From assembly GCA_018671205.1 (NCBI GenBank), contig JABHIC010000022.1, forward strand, positions 1 through 8,697: a DNA stretch of 8,697 nt. Direction: 5' to 3'. Shown piece after piece: positions 1 to 6,781 of this stretch (position 1 is the first letter of the stretch; each line of letters starts with the position of its first letter). The position numbers were made by a program, and so were the translations under genes. Source of the DNA: Gammaproteobacteria bacterium. GTDB taxonomy: Bacteria > Pseudomonadota > Gammaproteobacteria > GCF-002020875. A model generated the notes under the pieces. It ran no database searches. It was not told the origin of the DNA and saw only the letters and a list, made by a program, of their open reading frames with translations.

Positions 1-595
1 AACGCATCTGAATCGACTCCATCAACAGGGTATCGATAAAATTACCCGCCTTGACCAGAGTTACCTGATCCTCATCATCAGGTACTTTACCCTTGAGAGC
101 ACAGAGATCAACGGTACCTGCACCGATATCAATCACGATACTGTTGAGCAGCACATCCTGTCCATAGGCCACCATGAATGGTTCAGAGATCACCATTGCC
201 ACATCCAGCACCTCACGTGCCAGCTCCAGCAACACATCTTTATTAAAAGCAGAGGCACGAGCAGGCACACCCACGATGCCACAAACCCGGTCACCCGGCT
301 GAGGGTCCGCGAGATCTACCACATGACGAATCAGCTCCTTGGCAACCTCCTGATCCCGATCTCCGGTCTCTTTGATCACCCCATCCTCCAGTGGAAAGTA
401 GTGGTTCAGGTAGTGGCGCTCCAGCGCCTCACTGCCCACGACATGGGTAGCTCCCAGCAGCTTGACTCCAATCAAATCCTTCGGATACCCAACCACTGAA
501 TCAATCATGGTCTTCAACCCGCGATCCGTCATAATCGAGGTTCGTGATGTCCCCAGATCAATACCGATTAATAGATCTTTTCCTTTGTTCTCCAT
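1..595 (-). CDS. mamK: MamK, actin-like magnetosome filament protein (N-terminal part, cut by window edge)
   Basis: MamK is a bacterial actin that polymerises with ATP into filaments along which magnetosomes are aligned. The gene runs off the left edge, so only the first 198 codons are present (I translated them by hand; known MamK proteins are about 350 residues). Visible actin-fold motifs are the phosphate-1 loop GIDLGTS at residues 11-17, SVVGYPKDLIGVKLLG at 33-48, the SEPFMVAYG segment at 137-145 holding the probable catalytic Glu138, and the phosphate-2 loop DIGAGTVD at 156-163. The run PARASA at 111-116 and the EDQVTLVKAGN segment near 175-185 are typical of MamK rather than MreB or ParM. 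The ATG at 595 has a purine-rich AAAGGG/TAGAGA stretch just upstream. It lies 101 bases downstream of the MamJ-position gene, as expected for mamAB order. The missing C-terminal half cannot be assessed. Confidence 0.95.
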   Translation of the reverse strand, partial: MENKGKDLLIGIDLGTSRTSIMTDRGLKTMIDSVVGYPKDLIGVKLLGATHVVGSEALERHYLNHYFPLEDGVIKETGDRDQEVAKELIRHVVDLADPQPGDRVCGIVGVPARASAFNKDVLLELAREVLDVAMVISEPFMVAYGQDVLLNSIVIDIGAGTVDLCALKGKVPDDEDQVTLVKAGNFIDTLLMESIQMR

Positions 596-681
596 ATTCT
601 CTACCCTTTTGTTATGGTGGTTCTGACCAGCCTTTATTTAATTTTATGGTAATGATTCATTTATTCTCAGTAAACGACACC

Positions 682-689
682 ATTATACA
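682..689 (-). promoter_or_regulatory. Candidate extended -10 promoter element upstream of mamK
   Basis: On the minus strand this reads TGTATAAT, a perfect TATAAT with the upstream TG of an extended -10. It lies just after the stop codon of the MamJ-position gene and about 87 bases before the mamK ATG, so it could give mamK an extra internal promoter. No good -35 hexamer is seen at 17 bases (the bases there read about CATCTA). A small inverted repeat, CATCTA-AAAAG-TAGATG, overlaps the preceding stop codon. A chance match in AT-rich spacer remains possible. Confidence 0.3.
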
Positions 690-696
690 GGTACAT

Positions 697-2259
697 CTAC
701 TTTTTAGATGATAATTTACCCAGTGCGGCCTTACTGTCCTGAAGCCCAAACTTGAGCCCAAGGGCACTATAACGGCCAAAATTAAGTACCCCTTTAACCC
801 CGCCAGAGAGAAGGTTGACCATCCCCCCGCCAAGCCCCTCAACCTCAACCTTTTGTGCCTCTACAGCCTTTGATACTGGCGCAGCCGATGGTGCAGCAGC
901 CACAACACCAGGAGCCCCGGTGTCCACCTGATTGCGCTTCTCAGTACGTTTTTGTGCTGCCCCCTCGGTAAAGTGACGAATCGCCTCTCTCCGCTGTGCC
1001 GCAAGGCTATCTCCACTGCGTGTTCCTGTGACCTTGTCCAGCGCCTCATCAAAGTGTGGATTACTCTCCTCTACGGCCGCGGCATGAATCTCCTCCGAAA
1101 AGTCCCCTTTTGAAGAGTGGCTCTCTGCCATAACTGCCATTGGGGGTATCTCATGCTCGACCTGACTCATCGTCTCTTCCTCCTCCTGATCAACCATTAA
1201 CTCTGGCTCAGCCATTAACTCTGGCTCAGGTTCAGATTCCAGCTCAACCGGCACCGCCTGCTCAGGTACTGACGGCTCCCACGCCTCTGTTGCTGTTGCC
1301 GCTACCTCGACCTCAATCGTTGAGGGGGATTGTGCGGCCACCGCTTGAACGGCATCCAGCATAGCGCTGTGAGGCTCCATCATAGATAGAGGAGCGGTGG
1401 ATTCCATCGTTGGGCTCATTACTGGTGGAGTTTCTGGCTCATCCACCCGTTCAAAGTGTGGGGATGGAGTCTCACTGGCCGGGGAGTCCAGCTGCTCATC
1501 CCTATCGTTATCCATACTCTGGGGCTGATCGTACTCGGCAGACCAGATTGCCAGATATTCAGCGAGCCCCGATGGAGGATTAGGGGTTGCCTCCCCCTGG
1601 TCGACCTCAACCTCCTCTGGCTCCTGCTCTTTAGGGTAGGCCTTGTAGACACCACGATGGCTATTTTTCGCCATATTCTGTTGCATCGCCACCTGCTGAA
1701 GCAGTGATGGAGGCTCTACCACCTCCGGCTCGATATGAACCTCATTGACTATGTTCTCTGCTGCCTCAAGCTGGTTCCAGTGTGACTCAGGGCCATTGTA
1801 ACCACCGCTCCTCTCCGTCGCCTCATGTACAGGCTCAACGGGGGGCGGTATCACCCGGGGCGCCTCAGCACCCGCAAACCCAGGGGGTATTGAAGGGTGA
1901 ATCGGGCTCAGACCTTTTCCTCTCACCGAGGCTACTGTTTTATTAACCATCCCACTGCCTCTCTTCTTTTGCGAACTTACTTTTTGCGAACTTACTCTCT
2001 TTTGCGAACTTACGGTCTGTTTTTTTGCCACGACTCTCTTATTCGCAGCCTTTTTCTTGACACTTTTCTTTGTAACCGCTTTCTTTGTAACAGCCTTCTT
2101 TTTGACAACCGTCTTTTTGGCAACCTTCTTCTTGGGGGCAGCGCTCTTCTGAACCGTTTTCTTTACTACCTTTTCAGCAGCCCCTCTCTTTGTAACTGAC
2201 TTTTTTGTAACCGCCTTCTTTTTTACTACTTTTTTCTTTGCAGCTTCTGTTACAGCCAT
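697..2259 (-). CDS. MamJ-position acidic/lysine-rich magnetosome protein (MamJ-like candidate)
   Basis: This gene sits between mamE and mamK, where Magnetospirillum has mamJ, the acidic protein that tethers magnetosomes to MamK filaments. Identity with MamJ is inferred from position and composition, not clear homology. I chose the ATG at 2259 (520 residues) over the one at 2274 because GGGAGGGGA lies immediately upstream of it. Numbering from the longer start: residues 11-105 are a lysine/alanine/valine low-complexity region made of KKxxxKK and AVTKK units, ending in three VSSQK-type repeats (like AlgP or histone H1 tails). Residues about 140-420 are Pro/Glu-rich and strongly acidic, with EPEPELMAEPELM at 348-360 and EEEE at 364-367. 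Residues 421-450 are basic and probably helical. Residues 479-525 form a Gly/Leu-rich hydrophobic tail (LGGGMVNLLSGGVKG) ending in SSKK. There is no signal peptide or clear transmembrane helix. MamJ also combines an acidic repetitive centre with a hydrophobic Gly/Ala-rich C-terminal part; I do not recall a lysine-rich head in it. Confidence 0.75.
   Translation of the reverse strand: MAVTEAAKKKVVKKKAVTKKSVTKRGAAEKVVKKTVQKSAAPKKKVAKKTVVKKKAVTKKAVTKKSVKKKAANKRVVAKKQTVSSQKRVSSQKVSSQKKRGSGMVNKTVASVRGKGLSPIHPSIPPGFAGAEAPRVIPPPVEPVHEATERSGGYNGPESHWNQLEAAENIVNEVHIEPEVVEPPSLLQQVAMQQNMAKNSHRGVYKAYPKEQEPEEVEVDQGEATPNPPSGLAEYLAIWSAEYDQPQSMDNDRDEQLDSPASETPSPHFERVDEPETPPVMSPTMESTAPLSMMEPHSAMLDAVQAVAAQSPSTIEVEVAATATEAWEPSVPEQAVPVELESEPEPELMAEPELMVDQEEEETMSQVEHEIPPMAVMAESHSSKGDFSEEIHAAAVEESNPHFDEALDKVTGTRSGDSLAAQRREAIRHFTEGAAQKRTEKRNQVDTGAPGVVAAAPSAAPVSKAVEAQKVEVEGLGGGMVNLLSGGVKGVLNFGRYSALGLKFGLQDSKAALGKLSSKK
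1967..2013 (-). repeat. Three direct copies of a 14-bp repeat encoding VSSQK-type units
   Basis: The plus-strand string TTTTGCGAACTTAC occurs exactly at 1967-1980, 1982-1995 and 2000-2013. On the minus strand the copies encode the repeated (V)SSQK units at about residues 88-103 of the MamJ-position protein. The spacing of 15 and 18 bases keeps the reading frame. This is a short coding repeat at the end of the lysine-rich region, probably from slippage or unequal exchange. Confidence 0.85.
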
Positions 2260-2260
2260 A

Positions 2261-2269
2261 TCCCCTCCC
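2261..2269 (-). promoter_or_regulatory. Strong ribosome binding site that decides the MamJ-position gene start
   Basis: The minus strand reads GGGAGGGGA directly before ATG at 2259. This supports initiation at 2259 rather than at the ATG at 2274, which lies upstream of the Shine-Dalgarno sequence itself. The site lies in the 27-base gap after the mamE stop codon. Confidence 0.7.
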
Positions 2270-2286
2270 GGCATTCAGTCCGTTGA

Positions 2287-4476
2287 TTATTGAAGTGTGA
2301 CATAACGCTGTGAACCATTGCGCTCGACCAGCAGCAGGATACCATTACGCGCACTCGCCTGTGCAATTGCCAGATCAAGCTGGCTCGGGGTCGCAACAGA
2401 GGCACGGTTAATATTCAGCACAATATCGCCCTTCATCACCCCGCTATTCTGTGCAACCGTCGCAATCTTCACATCTTTTACCAGAGAGCCCTGCTTTCCC
2501 TGTACTTGAGGATATTTAGCCACCACCTGTGGGCCAATGGGCATCAGTTCCATCCCCAACCAGCGGATCTCATTGACCAATCCACCCTGTGGGAAACCCA
2601 CTCTGCCGACAGGTGCCGCATTCAGCGCAGAGGACTGCCCCTGACTCGCCTGACCGGAGACAACCAGGTAAAGGTTCATCCGCTCTCCGCCCCGGTAGAT
2701 CCCCAGACGCAGACTACTGCCCGCCTCCGCTGCAGAGATCCTGCTCACCAACTGTTGCGGTGTCAACACCCAGCGCCCATTCAACTTGAACACCGTATCG
2801 CCGGCTACCATCCCTGCACGTTCGGCAGCACTACCTGGGTAGACCGCAGTGACAAATGCACCATCTGCAACCTGAAGATTCAGCTCATCCACTAGCAGAG
2901 GGTTAATTGCCCCCAACTCAGCCCCTTCGACCACCATCTTGCCATTTCCGGCAACATTCAACCCCATCATTGGATTAACCAACATTTGAGGGAGTGGCAG
3001 AGCACTATTTCCACTACCAGGAACGGCCAGGGCAACCACATTACCCCGTACTGTCCCCTGAATCTGGTGACAACTACTACAGATCATCGAGGCGCGGCCA
3101 TCCGCAGCATGGTTGCCCGGCGGGGTTGCTTTTGGGGGAATCATCGGGGGTACGGGCGGATTCATCACATTCATCGCCATTCCGTTCATTGCCACATTAC
3201 CCCCTCTCGCACCACCATTGCCAGCGCGAATCTGATGGCACATCTTACACTCCACCTGGTTTCTGCCATCATTATGGCTATTGGGTATGGCTGCACCCGC
3301 CCGGATCGGTGGCGCAGCCTGCACCGCCACGTTCATCCCCATCATCCCATTGGTCCCACTCCAGGCGACCGGTTTTGTTTGGGTTTTATTCAACTCCGCC
3401 TGCATAAAGCGCTTGGCCTGATTGATCGGCACCGCAAAACCAACCCCGGAAAAAGCTCCTGTGGGGGTATAGATCGCGGTATTTATCGCGATCACCATCC
3501 CATTTCGATCCACCAGCGGCCCACCTGAGTTCCCCTGATTGATCGCCGCATCCGTCTGAATCAGCTCCTTATGGGTAAGATTATCAATCACCATTGATTT
3601 CCGTTTGGCAGAGACAATGCCTCGACTCACGGTCTGATCCAGACCAAAGGGGCTCCCCATAGCCAGCACAGACTGGGCAATATCGACTCGATCGCTGTCC
3701 CCCAGCGGAGCAGCCTGTAGAGGCTGATCCGGCTGAATACGCAGCAGCGCCAGATCCAGCGACTCATCCACCTGAACCGTAGAGGCCAGATAACGTTTGG
3801 TACCCATCGAGGAAAAGGTGGTCACATGGATTCCCGTTGCCCCTCTGATCACGTGGTAGTTGGTCAGAATCAGCCCATCCACACTCACCACCACGCCAGA
3901 GCCTATGCTCTCGGTTGTCACCCCGGATGAGGGGTTGGCAAAGTGCAACTGCCCATCCTGCTGCCCTGTTTTTGTCTTGGCGGCTGTCGTGGATGCGTTA
4001 ATATTGACGACACTGTTACGTAGTTGCATCACCACGCTTTTAAAACTGGGCAGGGTATCTTCCCCCGCATTCACATTCATCGCCATACCCATATTGGCCC
4101 GATTGACGATCGGTGACATCATGGCAACTCCACGCCCCTGAGCCCCACCCACGATACTGTGGCACTGGTTACACGCCACTTTATCTCTACCATCTTTCCG
4201 ATGATTGCCTGGTGTCGCTGCATTGGCACGAATAGGGGGTGCCGGGGGGGTGGCCACATTCATCATCGCAACCGTATTACCTTGTGCAGGTGCCAATTGA
4301 TTGATTGGGGTTGCTGTATGCAGCTTCTTCTCCGCCTGGTAAGGAATATATTGATACTGATAAAGGTAGACGGATAACAGAATAGCGAAAGCAGCCCCAC
4401 CCACCACAAAAAGGTACTTGCGGAGGTCTCTACCGCAGGTGATCTGCGGATTCAGCAGTGAGCTCAAGTTAATCAT
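2287..4476 (-). CDS. mamE: MamE, HtrA/DegP-type serine protease with three magnetochrome c-haem motifs and two PDZ domains
   Basis: MamE directs protein sorting to magnetosomes and switches on crystal maturation. The 729-residue product has an N-terminal membrane helix at about 21-40, which would place the rest in the magnetosome lumen/periplasm. A trypsin-like protease domain spans about 140-365, with the intact triad His208 (TNYHVI), Asp241 (LDLALL) and Ser317 (GNSGGP). Two PDZ domains follow at about 525-608 and 637-729. There are three CXXCH motifs: CNQCH 102-106, CKMCH 410-414 and CSSCH 466-470. Each follows a magnetochrome lead-in of the type PPI...PGNH..DGR, with His92, His401 and His456 as likely distal haem ligands. 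In Magnetospirillum MamE, as I recall it, two magnetochromes lie between protease and PDZ; the one before the protease is extra. Met-rich MxMNV-like motifs surround the haem motifs. The start overlaps the mamI stop by 4 bases (ATGA), pointing to translational coupling. MamO and MamP are poorer fits because the full triad, PDZ pair and haem motifs occur together. Confidence 0.95.
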   Translation of the reverse strand: MINLSSLLNPQITCGRDLRKYLFVVGGAAFAILLSVYLYQYQYIPYQAEKKLHTATPINQLAPAQGNTVAMMNVATPPAPPIRANAATPGNHRKDGRDKVACNQCHSIVGGAQGRGVAMMSPIVNRANMGMAMNVNAGEDTLPSFKSVVMQLRNSVVNINASTTAAKTKTGQQDGQLHFANPSSGVTTESIGSGVVVSVDGLILTNYHVIRGATGIHVTTFSSMGTKRYLASTVQVDESLDLALLRIQPDQPLQAAPLGDSDRVDIAQSVLAMGSPFGLDQTVSRGIVSAKRKSMVIDNLTHKELIQTDAAINQGNSGGPLVDRNGMVIAINTAIYTPTGAFSGVGFAVPINQAKRFMQAELNKTQTKPVAWSGTNGMMGMNVAVQAAPPIRAGAAIPNSHNDGRNQVECKMCHQIRAGNGGARGGNVAMNGMAMNVMNPPVPPMIPPKATPPGNHAADGRASMICSSCHQIQGTVRGNVVALAVPGSGNSALPLPQMLVNPMMGLNVAGNGKMVVEGAELGAINPLLVDELNLQVADGAFVTAVYPGSAAERAGMVAGDTVFKLNGRWVLTPQQLVSRISAAEAGSSLRLGIYRGGERMNLYLVVSGQASQGQSSALNAAPVGRVGFPQGGLVNEIRWLGMELMPIGPQVVAKYPQVQGKQGSLVKDVKIATVAQNSGVMKGDIVLNINRASVATPSQLDLAIAQASARNGILLLVERNGSQRYVTLQ

Positions 4477-4811
4477 TCACCCACCCTGACATTCTGCTCA
4501 TCTGCTCCCACGCTTTTATTCATGCCCACATCACTCGCTGCGGCTGTCTCTGTAGTTGCCGCTTCCCCCTCCGTTGAAGAGTACTCCTCTCTCTCCAGCT
4601 CATCCGCCAAGTCAATCAGCTCTTCATCATCTCTATCATCTTTAGGCGCAGTAGCAACCCGGCTCACTCCTGCCATCAATGCCACCATACCGAAGAGTAA
4701 TAGCAACAGGGGGACCAGTCCGCGCAATAACTCCTCTACGGAGTACCACCAGACCGAAAGCCCCCACAACCCCATAGCAAATGCTAAAAGCCCTACAATA
4801 ATACTTGGCAT
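4473..4811 (-). CDS. mamI: MamI, small magnetosome membrane protein with extended acidic tail
   Basis: MamI is one of the small proteins needed for magnetosome membrane invagination in Magnetospirillum. The 112-residue product has two hydrophobic segments, about 2-22 (IIVGLLAFAMGLWGLSVWW) and 31-50, joined by the short YSVEELLRG turn. This two-helix layout, with the MPS start and the WWYS..E.LRGLVPLLL pattern, fits MamI as I remember it. The tail from about 57 to 112 is strongly acidic (KDDRDDEELIDLADELEREE, then a Thr/Ala/Glu stretch). Known MamI proteins are about 70-77 residues, so some 35-40 residues are extra. An AAGGA ribosome site lies 8 bases upstream of the ATG. It is 72 bases after mamH and overlaps mamE by 4 bases, the same mamH-mamI-mamE order as in Magnetospirillum. 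The assignment rests on the membrane part and gene order. Confidence 0.85.
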   Translation of the reverse strand: MPSIIVGLLAFAMGLWGLSVWWYSVEELLRGLVPLLLLLFGMVALMAGVSRVATAPKDDRDDEELIDLADELEREEYSSTEGEAATTETAAASDVGMNKSVGADEQNVRVGE

Positions 4812-4883
4812 ATCCAGTTCCTTCTCTCTGCTATTTCACTCCACTCATTTCTACCCAGAGTGGCACTCTCTTCATTCAGCGGA

Positions 4884-6167
4884 TTAAAAATCATACCCAA
4901 CCGCCATATCCTCACGGCCAGGAGCAATAGGCTCTTCACAGCTTCGCATCACCCAAAATGCGTAGAGCATGATAGCCAGATTTCCGATACCCGTAAAGAC
5001 AAAAGGCGCATAAGGGCCTAAATAGTCAAACAAGATCCCTCCAATCTGGACAAAAATAATCATCCCAAAACCACCTACGGTATTAAATGCCCCCAACACC
5101 GAGCCTCTCATCTCCTCTGGTGAGAGGTCAATGGTCAAAACCTGCGGCGCAAGCAGTGTTCCTGCCTGCCCCGTTGCAATCAGTAGCGCGGGCACAAAGA
5201 TCTCCCACTGAAATGGGTTGACCACAAACCACATCAGGACAAAACCGACCCCCGAGAGAAACATACTCAAAACAATGGCCGCGATACGTCCGAACTGTCC
5301 AATAAACCAACCCCAGGCAGGGATTGTTATCAGAATCATTCCACCAATGGCACCAATCAACAACCCTCCCTGAGCCACCGCCTCCTCCTGACTCAGGCCG
5401 TGAATATCGGCAAAATAGACAAACCAGAGCATCAGAAAGAGCCCAATCAAGACCATATCATTACGCGCTGAAAAGGCCGAGGCGAAAGTCAGACGGAGGC
5501 GGGCATCTTTTTTCAGCAAGTGAGCTATCTTCTTCCACGGAACCTCCTGCTCCTCCAGCCGGTTAGAGACATCCACCAGAGAACGATTAGCAAACCATGC
5601 CCCCAACAGTGCCACCACAGCCACCAGATACATGGTCAACATCAACCCGGCATGCTGTGGAATCTGCATGATCACGGTATAGACCAGAGTGGCCCCAAAG
5701 GACATCATAAAGGCCGCATTAGCCATCATCGAGGCGCGCCCTTTCTGATCTGAAAAGTCTCCCGCCAGGGCGGCCAATTGAGGCCAAACTGCGGCTGTCC
5801 CCAGAGACATGATGATACGCATCAGGTAGAAAACCGTCAGACCACTCAACCCCAACCAGATCCCCAACTCAAGACTGGAGGGGATGATCAGCGCCCCCAG
5901 CGCAGCCACCAGAAACCCATAAATTACGACCGGCTTACGGCCATAACGATCAGAGAGATATCCCAGATAACCCACCAACAACAGATCAAAAACTTCCGTT
6001 ACTGTCTGCACCGTAGCATTGATCATACCCGCCTCATCCGCACTGACATTCAGCACGGTACGAAGAAAGATGGGCTGGATGGCCAACACCATCGTCATGA
6101 AGATCATGCAGATCGCAGAGAGCAGATAGAGTGTATTCTTGTGATACCCCTCAAGTTCTTGCTGCAT
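4884..6167 (-). CDS. mamH: MamH, major facilitator superfamily transporter of the magnetosome
   Basis: MamH is an MFS permease of the magnetosome membrane, thought to take part in iron uptake into the vesicle. The 427-residue product matches the family length (about 428) and shows about twelve hydrophobic segments in two halves. The MFS motif A between helices 2 and 3 is clear: GYLGYLSDRYGRKP at 66-79. A loop of mixed charge around 205-225 (RLEEQEVPWKKIAHLLKKDARLR) marks the central cytoplasmic linker. A second-half motif, LSPEEMRGSVLGAFNTVGGFG, lies around residues 350-370, and the C-terminus is short and hydrophilic. The ATG at 6167 has only a weak AGG-type ribosome site about 10 bases upstream. 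The first-gene position in the H-I-E series separates it from MamZ, the other MFS protein of magnetosome clusters, which also has an extra YedZ-like domain absent here. A hairpin at 6199-6226 lies just upstream. Confidence 0.92.
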   Translation of the reverse strand: MQQELEGYHKNTLYLLSAICMIFMTMVLAIQPIFLRTVLNVSADEAGMINATVQTVTEVFDLLLVGYLGYLSDRYGRKPVVIYGFLVAALGALIIPSSLELGIWLGLSGLTVFYLMRIIMSLGTAAVWPQLAALAGDFSDQKGRASMMANAAFMMSFGATLVYTVIMQIPQHAGLMLTMYLVAVVALLGAWFANRSLVDVSNRLEEQEVPWKKIAHLLKKDARLRLTFASAFSARNDMVLIGLFLMLWFVYFADIHGLSQEEAVAQGGLLIGAIGGMILITIPAWGWFIGQFGRIAAIVLSMFLSGVGFVLMWFVVNPFQWEIFVPALLIATGQAGTLLAPQVLTIDLSPEEMRGSVLGAFNTVGGFGMIIFVQIGGILFDYLGPYAPFVFTGIGNLAIMLYAFWVMRSCEEPIAPGREDMAVGYDF

Positions 6168-6198
6168 GGATAAACCTGTGTTTCATTACCGAAAACCA

Positions 6199-6226
6199 GA
6201 ACGACCCACTGAAGAGTGGGCCGTTC
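6199..6226 (-). terminator. Hairpin between mamF and mamH, possible terminator or attenuator
   Basis: GAACGACCCACT (6199-6210) pairs with AGTGGGCCGTTC (6215-6226): a 12-bp stem with one A/C mismatch and a 4-base GAAG loop. On the minus strand it is followed by TGGTTTTC, a short T-run that is weaker than a classical terminator tail. It lies after the mamF stop and 32 bases before the mamH ATG, so it could end part of the mamD-mamF transcription or protect mRNA ends. Confidence 0.5.
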
Positions 6227-6235
6227 AGAGTATAA

Positions 6236-6265
6236 CGCTCTCCTCTCAGAATCGGGTGGAGAGCG
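6236..6265 (-). repeat. Inverted repeat over the end of mamF
   Basis: CGCTCTCC at 6236-6243 is the exact reverse complement of GGAGAGCG at 6258-6265, with a 14-base loop holding the mamF stop codon. Pairing extends outward as TATA/TATA with one bulged A. Together with the hairpin at 6199-6226 it makes two successive stem-loops at the mamF 3' end. Confidence 0.45.
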
Positions 6266-6569
6266 TATAGATCAGAGGCAGCCGCCATGCCTTATAAAAC
6301 AGAACAGAGACAATACCGGCAAAGGAGAACAGAAGCACCATCGTCGCAAATGAGCTAAACAGAAACTTTCCGACTCCGGGCAGATAGAGGGTAAAGATGG
6401 CAAGAATCCCCATTATCCATATCACCAGCCCCTGACGCGCATGGAAATAGACATATTGATCATCCCGATTCATGATCAATGGGACAAAGACCAGGATTCC
6501 AAGATAACTCATCAAGGCCAACACCTTTGATCTCATTCCACCTCCACTCTGTAACGCACCACTCGCCAT
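6246..6569 (-). CDS. mamF: MamF/MmsF-family magnetosome membrane protein
   Basis: Members of this family are small triple-spanning magnetosome membrane proteins; MamF and MmsF affect magnetite crystal size and shape in Magnetospirillum. An ATG at 6575 would give 109 residues, but AAGGGG abuts that ATG directly. The same site lies 6 bases from the ATG at 6569, which I prefer (107 residues). Using the longer numbering, hydrophobic segments lie at about 18-35, 50-68 and 75-94. The family hallmark NRDDQYVYFHARQGL is at 36-50, and the typical KAWRLPLI ending is at 95-102. The length is usual. The gene follows mamD after a 212-base gap holding a palindromic element and is followed by hairpins before mamH. 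The sequence does not separate MamF from MmsF; the neighbouring mamD favours MamF. Confidence 0.88.
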   Translation of the reverse strand: MASGALQSGGGMRSKVLALMSYLGILVFVPLIMNRDDQYVYFHARQGLVIWIMGILAIFTLYLPGVGKFLFSSFATMVLLFSFAGIVSVLFYKAWRLPLIYTLSTRF

Positions 6570-6615
6570 AACCATCCCCTTCTTCTATTTATTGGCAAAA
6601 ATTCAAAATTAACTA

Positions 6616-6619
6616 TTTA
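6616..6619. repeat. Possible target-site duplication TTTA (left copy)
   Basis: TTTA at 6616-6619 directly abuts the GGAACC end of the palindromic element and is repeated at 6778-6781 beside the GGTTCC end. Four-base duplications are short and AT-rich, so chance cannot be excluded. Confidence 0.45.
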
Positions 6620-6777
6620 GGAACCTCTGACTAAGTCTGCGCGAATTGGATCGCGCTTATAGCGCTCAAGATCAAGGCGAAAATCGCAGCCAATAGCCTG
6701 CTATTGGTAAGATTTTCAACGAAGATATTGGGCGCTATAGGCGTGAGGCAATCGTACATGACTTGATCAGGGGTTCC
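6620..6777. mobile_element. MITE-like palindromic element between mamD and mamF
   Basis: The element starts with GGAACCTCTGACTAAGTC (6620-6637), and the reverse complement of its right end (6760-6777) is GGAACCCCTGATCAAGTC, so the terminal inverted repeats match at 15 of 18 bases. The two halves continue as an imperfect palindrome to a core where CCAATAGC (6690-6697) faces GCTATTGG (6700-6707). TATAGCGC/GCGCTATA and GAAAATC/GATTTTC pair in between. It is about 158 bp, has no convincing gene, and is bordered by TTTA on both sides. These are the traits of a miniature inverted-repeat transposable element. The ends recall those of some IS5-type insertion sequences, from memory only. Its right end lies 4 bases from the mamD stop, so mamD-mamF mRNA would carry a very long hairpin. 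Confidence 0.75.
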
Positions 6778-6781
6778 TTTA
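6778..6781. repeat. Possible target-site duplication TTTA (right copy)
   Basis: TTTA follows the GGTTCC end of the palindromic element and immediately precedes (in plus coordinates) the mamD stop codon at 6782-6784. It matches 6616-6619. Confidence 0.45.

Noticed and set aside
2986..3528. 180-residue plus-strand His-rich frame opposite mamE
   Set aside because: Antisense to the well-supported MamE protease/magnetochrome region; no start signal or motif.
4857..4869. AGAGTG-G-CACTCT inverted repeat between mamH and mamI
   Set aside because: Short arms with a single-base centre and no T-run; not convincing as a terminator.
5778..6173. 131-residue plus-strand frame opposite mamH
   Set aside because: Antisense shadow of a clear MFS transporter.
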